A stretch of DNA of 64,000 bases from the NCBI RefSeq assembly GCF_005298175.1, contig NZ_SZYH01000001.1, positions 1,922,001 through 1,986,000 on the forward strand, in the 5' to 3' direction. Source of the DNA: Marinobacter panjinensis (GTDB lineage Bacteria; Pseudomonadota; Gammaproteobacteria; Pseudomonadales; Oleiphilaceae). The notes under the pieces are model-generated. The model searched no databases. It was not told the DNA's origin and saw nothing but the letters and a program-made list of their open reading frames with translations. How positions within the stretch are numbered: position 1 is the first letter of the stretch; each line of letters begins with the position of its first letter. The position numbers and the translations under genes were made by a program. Positions 1-8,316 of the stretch are shown here, piece after piece.

Positions 1-571
1 GGTTACGACTGACCACGGACTTCCAGCCCCGAACAAAGAACGGCCAGCCACACCAGAGGACAACCGGTGTTGCCAGCACCAATTGAATCCAGTTGGACAT
101 CTGCGGAGCGACGATGTGATCGAGCCCGGTCAGGTGCCCACCCATTTCGAGCACCAGTACCGGCAAGGTCAGAACCACTCCGATCCAGAATCGGCGGGTC
201 ATGTCCGTAAGCTCTGCGGAGGGTCCGTCATCCAGGCTCACCTGCTCAGGCTCCAGAGCCATACCGCAGATGGGACAGTCTCCCGGTCCCTGCTGTCGGA
301 TTTCAGGATGCATGGGGCATGTATACATGGTGCCCGGTGCTACCGGCTCTTGCTGCTTCTGGTCTTCACCCAGGTACTGTTCGGGATTCTCATCGAACCG
401 GGACTGGCAGCGTGACGAACAGAAGTACCAGGTTTTACCACCATGCTGGCTTCGATATTCCGCAGAGTGCGGATCCACAGACATGCCGCAGACAGGGTCC
501 TTGACGGTGTGCTCGCCAGATTCATCTGGGTGATGATGATCGTGGTGTTGGGCATGTCGGTGCTCAGCCAT
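1..571 (-). CDS. Copper/heavy-metal-translocating P-type ATPase, N-terminal part (cut by window edge)
   Basis: Reading leftward from ATG at 571, the protein starts with a His-rich segment (AEHRHAQHHDHHH), then a YHS-type metal-binding domain (DPVCGMSV...WYFCSSRCQSRFDENPEQYL). Next comes a second heavy-metal-binding motif (MYTCPMHPEIRQQGPGDCPICGMALEP), then the first transmembrane segments (FWIGVVLTLPVLVLEMGGHL). This order is typical of CopA/CopF-type ATPases that export Cu(I) across the inner membrane. The phosphorylation and CPx regions lie beyond position 1, so completeness cannot be judged. The start overlaps the end of the upstream 80-aa gene by 8 bp, indicating translational coupling. 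A start at 571 keeps both metal-binding domains in one frame. Confidence 0.9.
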   Translation of the reverse strand, partial: MAEHRHAQHHDHHHPDESGEHTVKDPVCGMSVDPHSAEYRSQHGGKTWYFCSSRCQSRFDENPEQYLGEDQKQQEPVAPGTMYTCPMHPEIRQQGPGDCPICGMALEPEQVSLDDGPSAELTDMTRRFWIGVVLTLPVLVLEMGGHLTGLDHIVAPQMSNWIQLVLATPVVLWCGWPFFVRGWKSVVSRN

Positions 572-806
572 TGTGGTCTCCCGTTTTATCTGCCGGCCAA
601 TCTGAAAACGCGATGAAATAGAGCAGAATGAGGTTGACGATCGGGATGAGTATCATGATGCCCAGCCAACCCGGGTATCCCGTGCGCTGGCAGATACGCC
701 AGGCCGGGATGACGACGACAATGGCAATCACCAGCATCCACAGCCAGTGCCCTGCCCACATGGTGTTACCAAACATGTTATCTCCCATCATGGTGCTGCC
801 CTCCAA
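564..806 (-). CDS. Small two-TM membrane protein in copper operon
   Basis: This 80-aa protein has a Met-rich N-terminus (MEGSTMMGDNMFGNTM). Two hydrophobic helices follow at about residues 20-36 and 46-66, separated by a short RICQRTGYPGWLG turn. Small inner-membrane proteins with a Cys-x3-Gly-Tyr-Pro-Gly-Trp turn are common hypothetical proteins in proteobacteria; I do not know a function. It sits 12 bp after the APC permease gene and overlaps the P-type ATPase start by 8 bp, so it is probably cotranscribed. The Met-rich head would fit Cu(I) contact, but that is inference. Confidence 0.7.
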   Translation of the reverse strand: MEGSTMMGDNMFGNTMWAGHWLWMLVIAIVVVIPAWRICQRTGYPGWLGIMILIPIVNLILLYFIAFSDWPADKTGDHNG

Positions 807-818
807 GTCGGATGCTGG

Positions 819-2174
819 TTAATGGTGATCATGAGCATGAGATTCGTCATGTCCTGAGGGCCCTGCTTCCTGGAATTTTTTCAGAAAAATCTGCTCTGCG
901 ACCGCGATAACAATCATCGCTACGGCCGCTACGCCGATGACAAACGGATCGGTGTTCAGCTTGACCCAGACAAAGCCGCCAAGGACGAGTAAATCCAGCA
1001 GAATTGCCATAGCTGGCACCCACGCTTTAGCCCGCACATCTTTGCGCAAGTAGCGGAGCACGCCCCAGTGAATGGCAATGTCCATAATCAGGTAAAACAC
1101 AATGCCCAGCGCCGCGATGCGGGAGAGGTCAAAGAATGCGGTCAGAATCAGCCCCAGAACCACAGTGTAGACCAACGTATGCTTCTGAATGCTGCCAGGC
1201 ATGCCGAAGTGCCGGTGGGGGACCAGTTTCATTTCCGTCAGCATCGCCAGCATGCGCGAAACTGCGAAGATGCTGGCCAGAATGCCTCCGGCAGTCGCCA
1301 TCATGGCAATGACAACAGTGAACCACACGGCGTATTCCCCAAGTGCCGGGCGGGCGGCAGCAGCAAGGGAGTAATCCTGTGTCTCGATAATTTCAGCCAG
1401 GGACAGGTTGCTGGCGACGGCAAAACCAACCAACGTATAGATCACCACGCAGGCCGCGATGGAAATTATGATCGCCCGCCCTACGTTCCGCTTGGGATCT
1501 ATTACTTCGGAGCCGCTGTTGGTAATGGTGGTGAAGCCCTTGAAGGCCAGAATTCCAAGCGCGGTTGCGCCCAGGAAATTGCCCATTGTTCCGGCTTCTC
1601 CAGGGCTCGAGAAGTCAACAGAAAGGCTGTCGGCGATCCAGACCCCCACCACCCCGAAAATCAGTATGCCGCCGATTTTCAGGGTCCCGATAAAGGAGGC
1701 CACACCCTGGATCATCCGGTTGCCCAGCAGATTGATCAGAAAAGCCGCCAGAATCAGCGACACCCCGAGAATGGGCACCATCCGGCCGCTTTCGTCGCCG
1801 CCGAAAAGCTGCATGGTGTAAGAGCCAAAGGTGCGGGCGAGAAAGCTCTGGGCGATTACCATGGAGAAGTACATCAGCAAGGCATTGAATGCCGTTGGCA
1901 GCCGGTTTCCATAGGCCTTGTGCAGGTACATGCCGATGCCACCGGCGGAGGGCCAGGCATTGGAGATCTTGATGTAGGAGTAAGCGCTGAAGCTGACAAT
2001 CACGGCGGCGGCCAGAAAGGCCAGCGGGAAAAGGGCGCCGGTCATCTGCGCCATCTGCCCGGTCAGCGCAAAGATTCCGGCGCCAATCATCACGCCGGTA
2101 CCCAGCATAACCGTTCCAGGCAGAGTGAGACTGCCTTCCTGGTAGCGAGTGGTTCTGTCCTGCTCCCTGCTCAT
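819..2174 (-). CDS. APC-superfamily amino acid permease with His-rich tail
   Basis: This 451-aa protein is an amino acid/polyamine/organocation family transporter of the inner membrane with about 12 hydrophobic segments. The family signature GTGVMIGAGIFALTG lies in helix 1 near residues 26-40, and helix 6 carries LGILAFKGFTTITNSGSEV. The C-terminus ends in SGHDESHAHDHH, an unusual His-rich tail that could bind metal. It is the first gene of a leftward operon with the 80-aa protein and the copper ATPase (12-bp gap). The transported substrate cannot be read from sequence. ATG at 2174 is preceded by an AGGAGG-like ribosome site. Confidence 0.85.
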   Translation of the reverse strand: MSREQDRTTRYQEGSLTLPGTVMLGTGVMIGAGIFALTGQMAQMTGALFPLAFLAAAVIVSFSAYSYIKISNAWPSAGGIGMYLHKAYGNRLPTAFNALLMYFSMVIAQSFLARTFGSYTMQLFGGDESGRMVPILGVSLILAAFLINLLGNRMIQGVASFIGTLKIGGILIFGVVGVWIADSLSVDFSSPGEAGTMGNFLGATALGILAFKGFTTITNSGSEVIDPKRNVGRAIIISIAACVVIYTLVGFAVASNLSLAEIIETQDYSLAAAARPALGEYAVWFTVVIAMMATAGGILASIFAVSRMLAMLTEMKLVPHRHFGMPGSIQKHTLVYTVVLGLILTAFFDLSRIAALGIVFYLIMDIAIHWGVLRYLRKDVRAKAWVPAMAILLDLLVLGGFVWVKLNTDPFVIGVAAVAMIVIAVAEQIFLKKFQEAGPSGHDESHAHDHH

Positions 2175-2354
2175 TCAACCTCCTGTAATTCTCGCTTCTA
2201 TTTACGCTTCATCGGCGGGCTCTTTTGTGTGCTTTGGTCATAGGATTGCACCTCGTAGCCTGGTTACTTCCCCTCCATCACAACACCCCAACCTGAATTG
2301 CGACTGAAAATAGAGGGCGGCCTTCGGTGGCTATGACCTATATCAAATGATAGA

Positions 2355-2386
2355 TAAAAAAGGGCCCAGGGATGCCCCTTGGCCCG
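2355..2386 (-). terminator. Rho-independent terminator after copB
   Basis: A GC-rich stem (GGGCCCAGGG, 2362-2371, against CCCCTTGGCCC, 2375-2385) is flanked on its left by an A-run at 2356-2361. The A-run reads as a U-tract for leftward transcription. It lies just past the copB stop, so it ends the copper oxidase operon. The rest of 2175-2354 holds no recognisable gene. Confidence 0.75.
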
Positions 2387-2398
2387 TTAAAACCGCGA

Positions 2399-3148
2399 TC
2401 AGAAAACGATTCGAGCGCCGATCACGGCAAACCAGTCTTTCGTACTTCCGCCCTCGCTTTCGGCATAGTCAGCTGTATCACCGTATTTACGCTCATGCAC
2501 CACGCCGACATAGGGTGACAATGCCCGATCGACCAGGTCATAGCTCAGCCTGAGGCCGGTTTCGGTGGACACCAGTCCCTTGCCAACGCCAATTTCCCGG
2601 TCCTCACTGAACGCCACGGTGGCATCCAGCGTGGCTGAGAGTATCCAGTAGTTGGTCAGCAGCAACTCGTATTCGGCATCCAGTTCCGCGGAGGTGTCGC
2701 CCTCGTCGCTCACATAAAGGTTGGCATCAATCTCGAACCATTGTGGTGCAAGCCCGGCAACGCCCAGAACAGCGTAGGTACGGTCTGGCCCCTCGGGTGT
2801 GTCGAATCGGACACCCGCCTTGGCGTCAAAGAAGTCGGAAATGGGAATCTGCCCGACCAACTGGTTTTCCAGCCCCTCGTAGGCCTGCTCCTCAATGGCG
2901 TACTCTCCTTTGGTCAGCCATCGGACTTTCAGATCGTCGGTGCCGTAGAAGAAGTCCGCATTCCAGACGCCCAGTTCCTCATCGTCATCACTGTAACGGT
3001 ATTCAAGCTCCTCAAACTGCACACCCCAGGAGGTCAGAGCCTGCTTCCGTGCAGACGTGTCGGCAATCATTTCCTGAGCCGCTGCAGCACCCGGAAGCAG
3101 TATCGGGCTCAACAGGCTGACGGCCATAAAAGTTCGGATACGACTCAT
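2399..3148 (-). CDS. copB: CopB/PcoB-family outer membrane copper resistance protein
   Basis: This 249-aa protein has a signal peptide (MSRIRTFMAVSLLSPILLPGAAAAQ). Its body is rich in alternating hydrophobic beta-strands (GVQFEELEYRYSDDDEELGVWNADFFYGTDDLKVRWLTKGEY) and ends in a beta-barrel closing strand (WFAVIGARIVF). This is the CopB family, outer-membrane partners of the CopA oxidase. The Met/His-rich N-terminal repeat found in many CopB proteins is absent, so this is the short form. Its ATG overlaps the copA stop by 4 bp, so the pair is translationally coupled. Confidence 0.9.
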   Translation of the reverse strand: MSRIRTFMAVSLLSPILLPGAAAAQEMIADTSARKQALTSWGVQFEELEYRYSDDDEELGVWNADFFYGTDDLKVRWLTKGEYAIEEQAYEGLENQLVGQIPISDFFDAKAGVRFDTPEGPDRTYAVLGVAGLAPQWFEIDANLYVSDEGDTSAELDAEYELLLTNYWILSATLDATVAFSEDREIGVGKGLVSTETGLRLSYDLVDRALSPYVGVVHERKYGDTADYAESEGGSTKDWFAVIGARIVF

Positions 3149-4821
3149 GCATCACCTCCTTCTTCTGTCGCAACGTCTGCCTTTGCCTGAGTCGTATCAG
3201 GACTGCCTTCAACGATTACCTTACGAAACATGCCGGCTGCCGCGTGGTAGGACAGGTGGCAATGGAAAGCCCACTGTCCCGGCGCATCGACTTCGGTTTC
3301 CATATACACCGTCGTGCCGGGCTGAACACTGACGGTGTGTTTGATGGGATTCCACTCACCGGCACCCACATCCAGAATCGACCACATGCCATGGAGGTGC
3401 ATGGGGTGCGTCATCATGGTTTCGTTGACGAATTTGAAACGGACGCGCTCACCGTACTTCAGACGGATCGGATCTGCATCTTCGTATTTCACGCCGTTGA
3501 TGCTCCAGGTGTAACGCTCCATGTTGCCTGTCAGGCGCAGTTCGATTTCACGGGTCGGCTCCCGCTCTTCATACAAAGGCTTCTGGGCCTTCAGGTCCGC
3601 GTAGGAAAGGAACTTGCCACCGTTCGCCGCGGCCGGGGCTATGCCACTTCCCTTGGCGTAAAATGGGTCACTGCCGCCTTCCATCATGGCACTGTGGTCC
3701 ATATCGGACATGTTGGAGTGGTCCATATCACCCTGGGCTGTCATATCGCCATGGTCCATGTCGCCGTGGTCCATTCCAGGCATTCCGCTCATGTCGGCCA
3801 TGGTCAGCCTGGGCGCATCACGCATTGGAGGCACCGATGCCGCCATGCCCTCTTCCGGCGCCAGTGTTGCCCTGGCATAGCCGGAACGCCCCATAGACTC
3901 GGCGAAGATGGTGTAAGCCTGCGCGTCTCTCGGGCGCACGATCACGTCATAGGTTTCCGCGACGCCGATCCGGAACTCGTCCACGTTGACTGGCTGGACG
4001 TTATTACCGTCGGCCTGGACAACGGTCATGCCCAGCCCCGGAATCCGGACATCGAAATAGGTCATGGCCGATGAATTGATGAACCGCAGCCGGATGCGCT
4101 CTCCCGGCTCGAACAAACCGGTCCAGTTCTGTTCCGGCCCCATGCCGTTAATCATGCCGGTAAAGCCCTGAACGTCCTCGACATCAGCCTTCATCATGCG
4201 CATGTCGCCCCAGGCCATCCGGTCCTGAATGGTATTCATCAGACCGTTTTTTGAAGCGTCCGAGAAAAACTCACCCACCGTTTGCTGCTGACGGTTGTAG
4301 TAATCGGGCATCATTTTCAGGTTCCGCATGATGCGATCACCGGAATGAGGGTGTTTGTCCGTCAGCTGAACCACGTATTCGCGATCGTACCGGAAAGGTT
4401 CCCGCCCCTCTGGCTCGATGACGATGGCACCAAAAGCGCCGTCGGGTTCCTGAAAGCCGGAATGGCTGTGGAACCAGTAGGTACCAGCCTGGACAATCGG
4501 AAATTCATAGGTAAAGGTCTCACCCGGTTTGATGCCGGGGAAGCTGATGCCGGGCACGCCATCCTGCTCAAACGGGAGAATCAGGCCGTGCCAATGAATG
4601 GATGTCATCTCATCCAGGTTGTTGGTCACGTTGATCCTGACGTTTTCGCCTTCCTTGAAGCGCATCACCGGCCCCGGGGATTTCCCGTTGTATCCGATAC
4701 CCTCTTTCACGAAATCACCGGTATCAATTTTGACCCGGTCGACCGTCAGGTCGTATTCGCCGGCAAGAGCCAGCGCCGGCATCAAGAGGGTCAAAAGCCC
4801 AGTCAAAAGGCGTTTTTTCAT
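3145..4821 (-). CDS. copA: Multicopper oxidase CopA (copper resistance system)
   Basis: This 558-aa periplasmic oxidase is expected to oxidise Cu(I). All four copper-ligand motifs are visible: HWHG (about residue 78), WFHSHSGFQ (about 120), HPMHLHGMW (about 472) and HCHLSYHAAAGM (about 520), the last giving the type-1 Cys-His-Met. A Met/His/Asp-rich insertion near residues 345-390 (MPGMDHGDMDHGDM, then MDHSNMSDMDHSAMM) is a probable Cu(I)-binding loop. The signal peptide MKKRLLTGLLTLLMPALALA is Sec-like and lacks the twin-arginine motif usual in this family. It is followed by copB with a 4-bp overlap. Confidence 0.95.
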   Translation of the reverse strand: MKKRLLTGLLTLLMPALALAGEYDLTVDRVKIDTGDFVKEGIGYNGKSPGPVMRFKEGENVRINVTNNLDEMTSIHWHGLILPFEQDGVPGISFPGIKPGETFTYEFPIVQAGTYWFHSHSGFQEPDGAFGAIVIEPEGREPFRYDREYVVQLTDKHPHSGDRIMRNLKMMPDYYNRQQQTVGEFFSDASKNGLMNTIQDRMAWGDMRMMKADVEDVQGFTGMINGMGPEQNWTGLFEPGERIRLRFINSSAMTYFDVRIPGLGMTVVQADGNNVQPVNVDEFRIGVAETYDVIVRPRDAQAYTIFAESMGRSGYARATLAPEEGMAASVPPMRDAPRLTMADMSGMPGMDHGDMDHGDMTAQGDMDHSNMSDMDHSAMMEGGSDPFYAKGSGIAPAAANGGKFLSYADLKAQKPLYEEREPTREIELRLTGNMERYTWSINGVKYEDADPIRLKYGERVRFKFVNETMMTHPMHLHGMWSILDVGAGEWNPIKHTVSVQPGTTVYMETEVDAPGQWAFHCHLSYHAAAGMFRKVIVEGSPDTTQAKADVATEEGGDA

Positions 4822-4936
4822 CTATTTTGCTCCAGACTGCAACACTTTAAGACCGGGCTGCAGCGACTATGGCCGGCCCGGTCATTCATTTCTTATTACG
4901 TAACCGAAATTAGTAAAGGGAGTTCATTAGCCAGAG

Positions 4937-5473
4937 TTACTTCAAATTGACTTCGCCATACATCCCGGCCTGGTAATGCCCCGGTACGTTGCAGGCAAAT
5001 TCGATATTGCCTTGGTCGGTAAACTTCCAGACCAGCTCCTGGCTTTCACCCGGCTCCAGCAGGACGCTATTGGGGTCGTCGTGCTTCATGGAGTGACCAT
5101 TGCCCATGTCCATTTCCATCATGTCGCGATTGAGCTTGCCGCCCTGTATAACGCCATGCTCCACCATCATCTGCATTTCTTTCTGGTGAGCGTCGTGCAT
5201 ATCCGCGGTACCGATGTTGAACTCGTGCACCAGGGCTCCTTCGTTTTTCACGCGGAAGCGAATGGTTTCGCCTGGCTTCACGGAGATGGACTCGGGCTCG
5301 TAGTAGTTATCCATCATCGTCACATCAATGGTGCGGGAGACATTTTCCGCCTTTCCAGGCTCACCCACGGAGCCCCCCCCATGATGCCCGCCGTGTTCAC
5401 CAGCGGCGTAGGCACCTGAGGAGATCGCCAATACCATGGCAGGCAACAGTGCATTCTTGAGGATCTTATTCAT
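4937..5473 (-). CDS. Periplasmic cupredoxin (plastocyanin/azurin family)
   Basis: This 178-aa protein has a signal peptide (MNKILKNALLPAMVLAISSGAYA). The start at 5473 is chosen over longer frames because a GGAG ribosome site and the signal peptide both follow it. Type-1 copper ligands are seen: His in VHEFNIG, then the C-terminal loop CNVPGHYQAGM (Cys, His, Met). A His/Gly-rich stretch after the signal and a Met-rich insertion (MQMMVEHG, MMEMDMGNGHSM) probably bind extra copper. It lies upstream of copA on the same strand and divergent from the two-component genes. It could be a periplasmic copper carrier for CopA. Confidence 0.88.
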   Translation of the reverse strand: MNKILKNALLPAMVLAISSGAYAAGEHGGHHGGGSVGEPGKAENVSRTIDVTMMDNYYEPESISVKPGETIRFRVKNEGALVHEFNIGTADMHDAHQKEMQMMVEHGVIQGGKLNRDMMEMDMGNGHSMKHDDPNSVLLEPGESQELVWKFTDQGNIEFACNVPGHYQAGMYGEVNLK

Positions 5474-5527
5474 CGATTTCTCCTGGAACTGATCTGGCTG
5501 TTGGAATTTGATCCATACTCTGCCCCA

Positions 5528-5603
5528 GTAACCTGAATTCTTGCTGAATTTTCCCGTTAACACTTTTTCAGGTTACATTCAGCAAACAGCCTTACACTTC
5601 AGT
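5528..5603. promoter_or_regulatory. Divergent copper-responsive control region with inverted and direct repeats
   Basis: Between the cupredoxin gene and the response regulator lies a perfect 10-bp inverted repeat, GTAACCTGAA (5528-5537) and TTCAGGTTAC (5567-5576). A direct repeat follows: TTACATTCAG (about 5573-5582) and TTACACTTCAG (about 5591-5601). Tandem repeats spaced about 18 bp apart are typical of OmpR/PhoB-class regulator sites. They probably bind the response regulator encoded at 5628. Binding is inferred, not known. Confidence 0.55.
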
Positions 5604-5627
5604 GAACTCCGAACTGCAGGAAACTTC

Positions 5628-6293
5628 ATGCGATTGCTTCTGGTGGAAGACGACACACTTATTGCAGAAAGCCTTAACCGGCAGTTGTCCGCCGCGGGCT
5701 TTACCGTCGATGAAGCTGGCACCGCAAAACAGGCGGAACATCTTGGCAAACAGGAAGACTACCGAGCTGTGGTACTGGACCTGGGGCTACCTGATGGAAA
5801 CGGCCTGGAGGTCCTTAAAAGCTGGCGGGCCGACAAACTGGCGATGCCGGTGCTGATCCTGACCGCCCGCGGCGACTGGCAGGACAAGGTGAATGGCCTC
5901 AAGGCCGGGGCAGACGATTACCTGGCCAAACCCTTCCAGACCGAGGAACTGCTGGCACGGCTGAATGCCCTGATTCGCCGCAGTGAAGGCCGGGTTGAGG
6001 CAAAGCTGACCGCCGGTGGCTTCGAGCTGGATGAACACCGCCAATGCCTGCATACACCGGATGGCCAGGAGCACTCGCTGACGGGCACCGAATTCCGCCT
6101 GCTGCGTTGCCTGATGAGCCGTCCGGGGCAACTGTTCTCCAAGGAGCAGTTGCTGGAGCAGCTCTACAACCTCAACGACAGCCCCAGCGACAACACCATT
6201 GAAGCCTATGTGCGCCGGCTGCGGAAAATCACCGGAGCAGAAGCCATCGCTACCCGACGGGGCCAGGGATATGTTTTCAATGCACTGGATTGA
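5628..6293 (+). CDS. OmpR-family response regulator
   Basis: This 221-aa protein has a receiver domain (residues 1-115) with acidic pocket EDD at 7-9, phospho-acceptor Asp51 (VVLDLGLPDG) and Lys in DDYLAKPFQ. A C-terminal winged helix follows (residues 125-220, GTEFRLLRCLMSRPGQLFSKEQLLEQLY...EAYVRRLRKI). The ATG at 5628 is used because the receiver domain begins exactly there. It resembles the PmrA/QseB/PhoP branch. The sensor kinase gene overlaps its end, and the divergent copper genes suggest control of copper resistance. Confidence 0.92.
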   Translation: MRLLLVEDDTLIAESLNRQLSAAGFTVDEAGTAKQAEHLGKQEDYRAVVLDLGLPDGNGLEVLKSWRADKLAMPVLILTARGDWQDKVNGLKAGADDYLAKPFQTEELLARLNALIRRSEGRVEAKLTAGGFELDEHRQCLHTPDGQEHSLTGTEFRLLRCLMSRPGQLFSKEQLLEQLYNLNDSPSDNTIEAYVRRLRKITGAEAIATRRGQGYVFNALD

Positions 6294-7629
6294 CCCCCGT
6301 CGTTCCATCCGCAGAAGTCTGCTCACCCTGCTGCTGCCGGCCGCCATTGCATTGATGGTTGCGGCCTGGATTGTCCATGGCCTGTTGCTGGAGCGAATGG
6401 CTCGGGGATTCGTTGAAGACCGGCTGCAGGACGAAGTGGCCTTCCTTGAACACCAGTTGCGCCAGTCTGGCCCGGATGAGATCCGCAACATTGCCGAAGG
6501 TGATTACTTTGAGGAAGTCTTTCACCACGCTTTTGCCCTTCTTATCGGGAGCCAGGTACACAGTTCCCCGGCCCAATGGTCACGGGTTCTCGAACCCCTG
6601 CTGAGCGAGGCAGAAACCGGTTTTGTCCACAGAACCGATCCCCGGCCCGAAGATTCCATCGCCGATTTTCTGGCCTACCGCAAGGCTCTGACCCTCAACG
6701 GGGAAACCGTGGTGATCGTTGTGGCTGAGGACCTGGGCCACCTGCAGCAAAGCCAGCAGGAGTTGCACCTGTGGACGGCCGTGGTGTCCGCCATCCTGCT
6801 GGTACTGCTCATACTGGCAATCTGGCTGGCCATCCGGCTCTCCCTGAGTTCCGTGAACCGTATTCAGCAGGGCCTGACGTCCCTGCAAACCGGCGCCATT
6901 AATCGACTGGATGTGGACGCCCCTGCAGAGTTCCAGCCTTTGATCAGCCAGCTGAACCAGCTCCTGGACACCCTGGACCAGAGGCTTTCCCGGTCCCGGG
7001 ATGCACTGGCCAATCTCTCTCACAGCGTAAAAACACCGGTCTCTGCCATTCGGCAGGTGCTTGAAGATGACACCCGCGCCCTGGACCCGGAAATGCGACA
7101 ACAGCTCGCCCAGCGACTTTCCGACATCGACCGCCAGTTGGAAAGCGAAATGCGCCGCAGCCGGTTCGCCGGCCCCCAGGCAGGCAAAGCCGCGAAACCC
7201 ATCAGCCAGGCCCGGGATCTGCTGTGGATGCTGGGCAGACTGTATCCGGAGAAGAACTTCGAACTGGAAACCGATCTGGGCCCGGAAACCCGCTGGCCGA
7301 TCGAAGAACATGACCTGAACGAGATTCTGGGCAACCTTGTGGATAATGCGGGAAAATGGGCCAGGAAAAGTGCAGAGCTGTCTCTGAATGAGTCCGCAGA
7401 ACAGCTGATCATCAAAGTGGAGGACGACGGGCCAGGGGTCAGTGCCAATGCGCTTCCAACACTGGGCACCCGCGGCGTAAGACTGGACGAACAGACGCCC
7501 GGGCACGGGCTCGGACTGGCCATCGCCAGGGAAATCACAGATCGTTATGGTGGTAATCTGTCATTCAGTATCGGAACACGGGGAGGGCTCAGGGTGACTG
7601 TGTCAATGCCCAGAGGAAGTCGGCCATGA
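6280..7629 (+). CDS. Membrane sensor histidine kinase (PhoQ-like)
   Basis: A protein of about 449 aa if ATG 6280 is used; ATG 6271 is also in frame. It has an N-terminal helix (SLLTLLLPAAIALMVAAWIVHGLLL), a periplasmic sensor region of about 130 residues, and a second helix (AVVSAILLVLLILAIWLAIRLS) followed by HAMP. The phospho-acceptor is His248 in NLSHSVKTPVSAI, and the ATPase N-box is NEILGNLVDNAGKWAR, then a G-box (GHGLGLAIAREI). The LSHSVKTP and NLVDNAGKWAR motifs resemble PhoQ-type kinases. It overlaps the response regulator (start) and the MerR gene (ATGA), so the three form one operon. Confidence 0.9.
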   Translation: MHWIDPRRSIRRSLLTLLLPAAIALMVAAWIVHGLLLERMARGFVEDRLQDEVAFLEHQLRQSGPDEIRNIAEGDYFEEVFHHAFALLIGSQVHSSPAQWSRVLEPLLSEAETGFVHRTDPRPEDSIADFLAYRKALTLNGETVVIVVAEDLGHLQQSQQELHLWTAVVSAILLVLLILAIWLAIRLSLSSVNRIQQGLTSLQTGAINRLDVDAPAEFQPLISQLNQLLDTLDQRLSRSRDALANLSHSVKTPVSAIRQVLEDDTRALDPEMRQQLAQRLSDIDRQLESEMRRSRFAGPQAGKAAKPISQARDLLWMLGRLYPEKNFELETDLGPETRWPIEEHDLNEILGNLVDNAGKWARKSAELSLNESAEQLIIKVEDDGPGVSANALPTLGTRGVRLDEQTPGHGLGLAIAREITDRYGGNLSFSIGTRGGLRVTVSMPRGSRP

Positions 7630-8084
7630 AAATCGGTGAAATCTCAAAAACGACAGGCATTCCGGTGGAAACCATCCGCTACTACGAGAAAATCGGACTG
7701 GTGCCGGAGCCCGAGCGGCAGGCCAGCGGCTACCGACACTACCGGCAGAGTCACCTTGACCGGCTGCTTTTCATCAAACGCTGCCGAAACCTGGATATGG
7801 CTCAGGATGAAATCCGCGAACTGATCCGCCTGGCCGACCAGCCGGATGCAGACTGCAGCGAGGTCGATGCCCTTCTGGCCCGCCACCTCAGCCACGTACG
7901 CGAGCGTCTGCAGGAGCTGGCGCGCCTCGAGGACACACTTGAACAACTCCAGCGAGCCTGCTCGGAAGGCCGTACCGTCAGTGAGTGCGGCATCCTCGGC
8001 GGGCTTAGTTCGGACATAGACGCTCCGGCATCGGAAGATCGCCGCAACCATGTTCCCGGCACCCACGGCCCAGGCCACCGCTGA
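7626..8084 (+). CDS. MerR-family Cd(II)/Pb(II)-type transcriptional regulator
   Basis: A 152-aa protein with the MerR helix-turn-helix at the N-terminus (MKIGEISKTTGIPVETIRYYEKIGLVPEP...SGYRHY) and a long dimerisation helix (about residues 80-115). Cys77 (DADCSEVD), Cys112 (RACSEG) and Cys121 (SECGIL) match the three-cysteine set of CadR/PbrR-type regulators rather than the two-cysteine CueR loop. The tail (NHVPGTHGPGHR) has three histidines. It overlaps the kinase stop by 4 bp. A matching MerR-type promoter is not adjacent but lies 6.6 kb away at 14666-14696, before a CDF exporter. Metal specificity is inferred from the cysteines. Confidence 0.88.
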   Translation: MKIGEISKTTGIPVETIRYYEKIGLVPEPERQASGYRHYRQSHLDRLLFIKRCRNLDMAQDEIRELIRLADQPDADCSEVDALLARHLSHVRERLQELARLEDTLEQLQRACSEGRTVSECGILGGLSSDIDAPASEDRRNHVPGTHGPGHR

Positions 8085-8140
8085 TAAGTCCCGGAACCAC
8101 CAAGCTCCGCTCCTATCTCAAAGCACACCTTTTCTCCTCG

Positions 8141-8178
8141 CGGCACGAATTCAAAAGAGTCTGGCAGCCATTCAAAAG
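8141..8178 (+). promoter_or_regulatory. Tandem FeaR-like operator upstream of amine oxidase
   Basis: Two direct repeats, CGGCACGAATTCAAAAG (8141-8157) and TGGCAGCCATTCAAAAG (8162-8178), are spaced 21 bp start to start, two helical turns. The second fits the pattern TGNCA-N8-AAA that I recall being described for FeaR in E. coli; the first differs at one base. They lie about 140 bp before the amine oxidase start, as expected for activation by an AraC-family protein. The rest of 8085-8316 holds no gene I can support. Confidence 0.55.
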
Positions 8179-8316
8179 CTCCTCGGCTCAGAGAATGGTA
8201 TTCATACACCTACTGATAGTGACATTGGTCGCGATTTAAGCTGCACCCGTAGCCGGATATCGCTGACTCAACTGCCCCATCTTTAACGCACATTAGGAAT
8301 ATTGTCAGGAGTCATT

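Noticed and set aside
1068..2243. 391-aa plus-strand open frame opposite the APC permease
   Set aside because: Low-complexity Gln/His/Gly translation; the opposite frame has a full APC signature.
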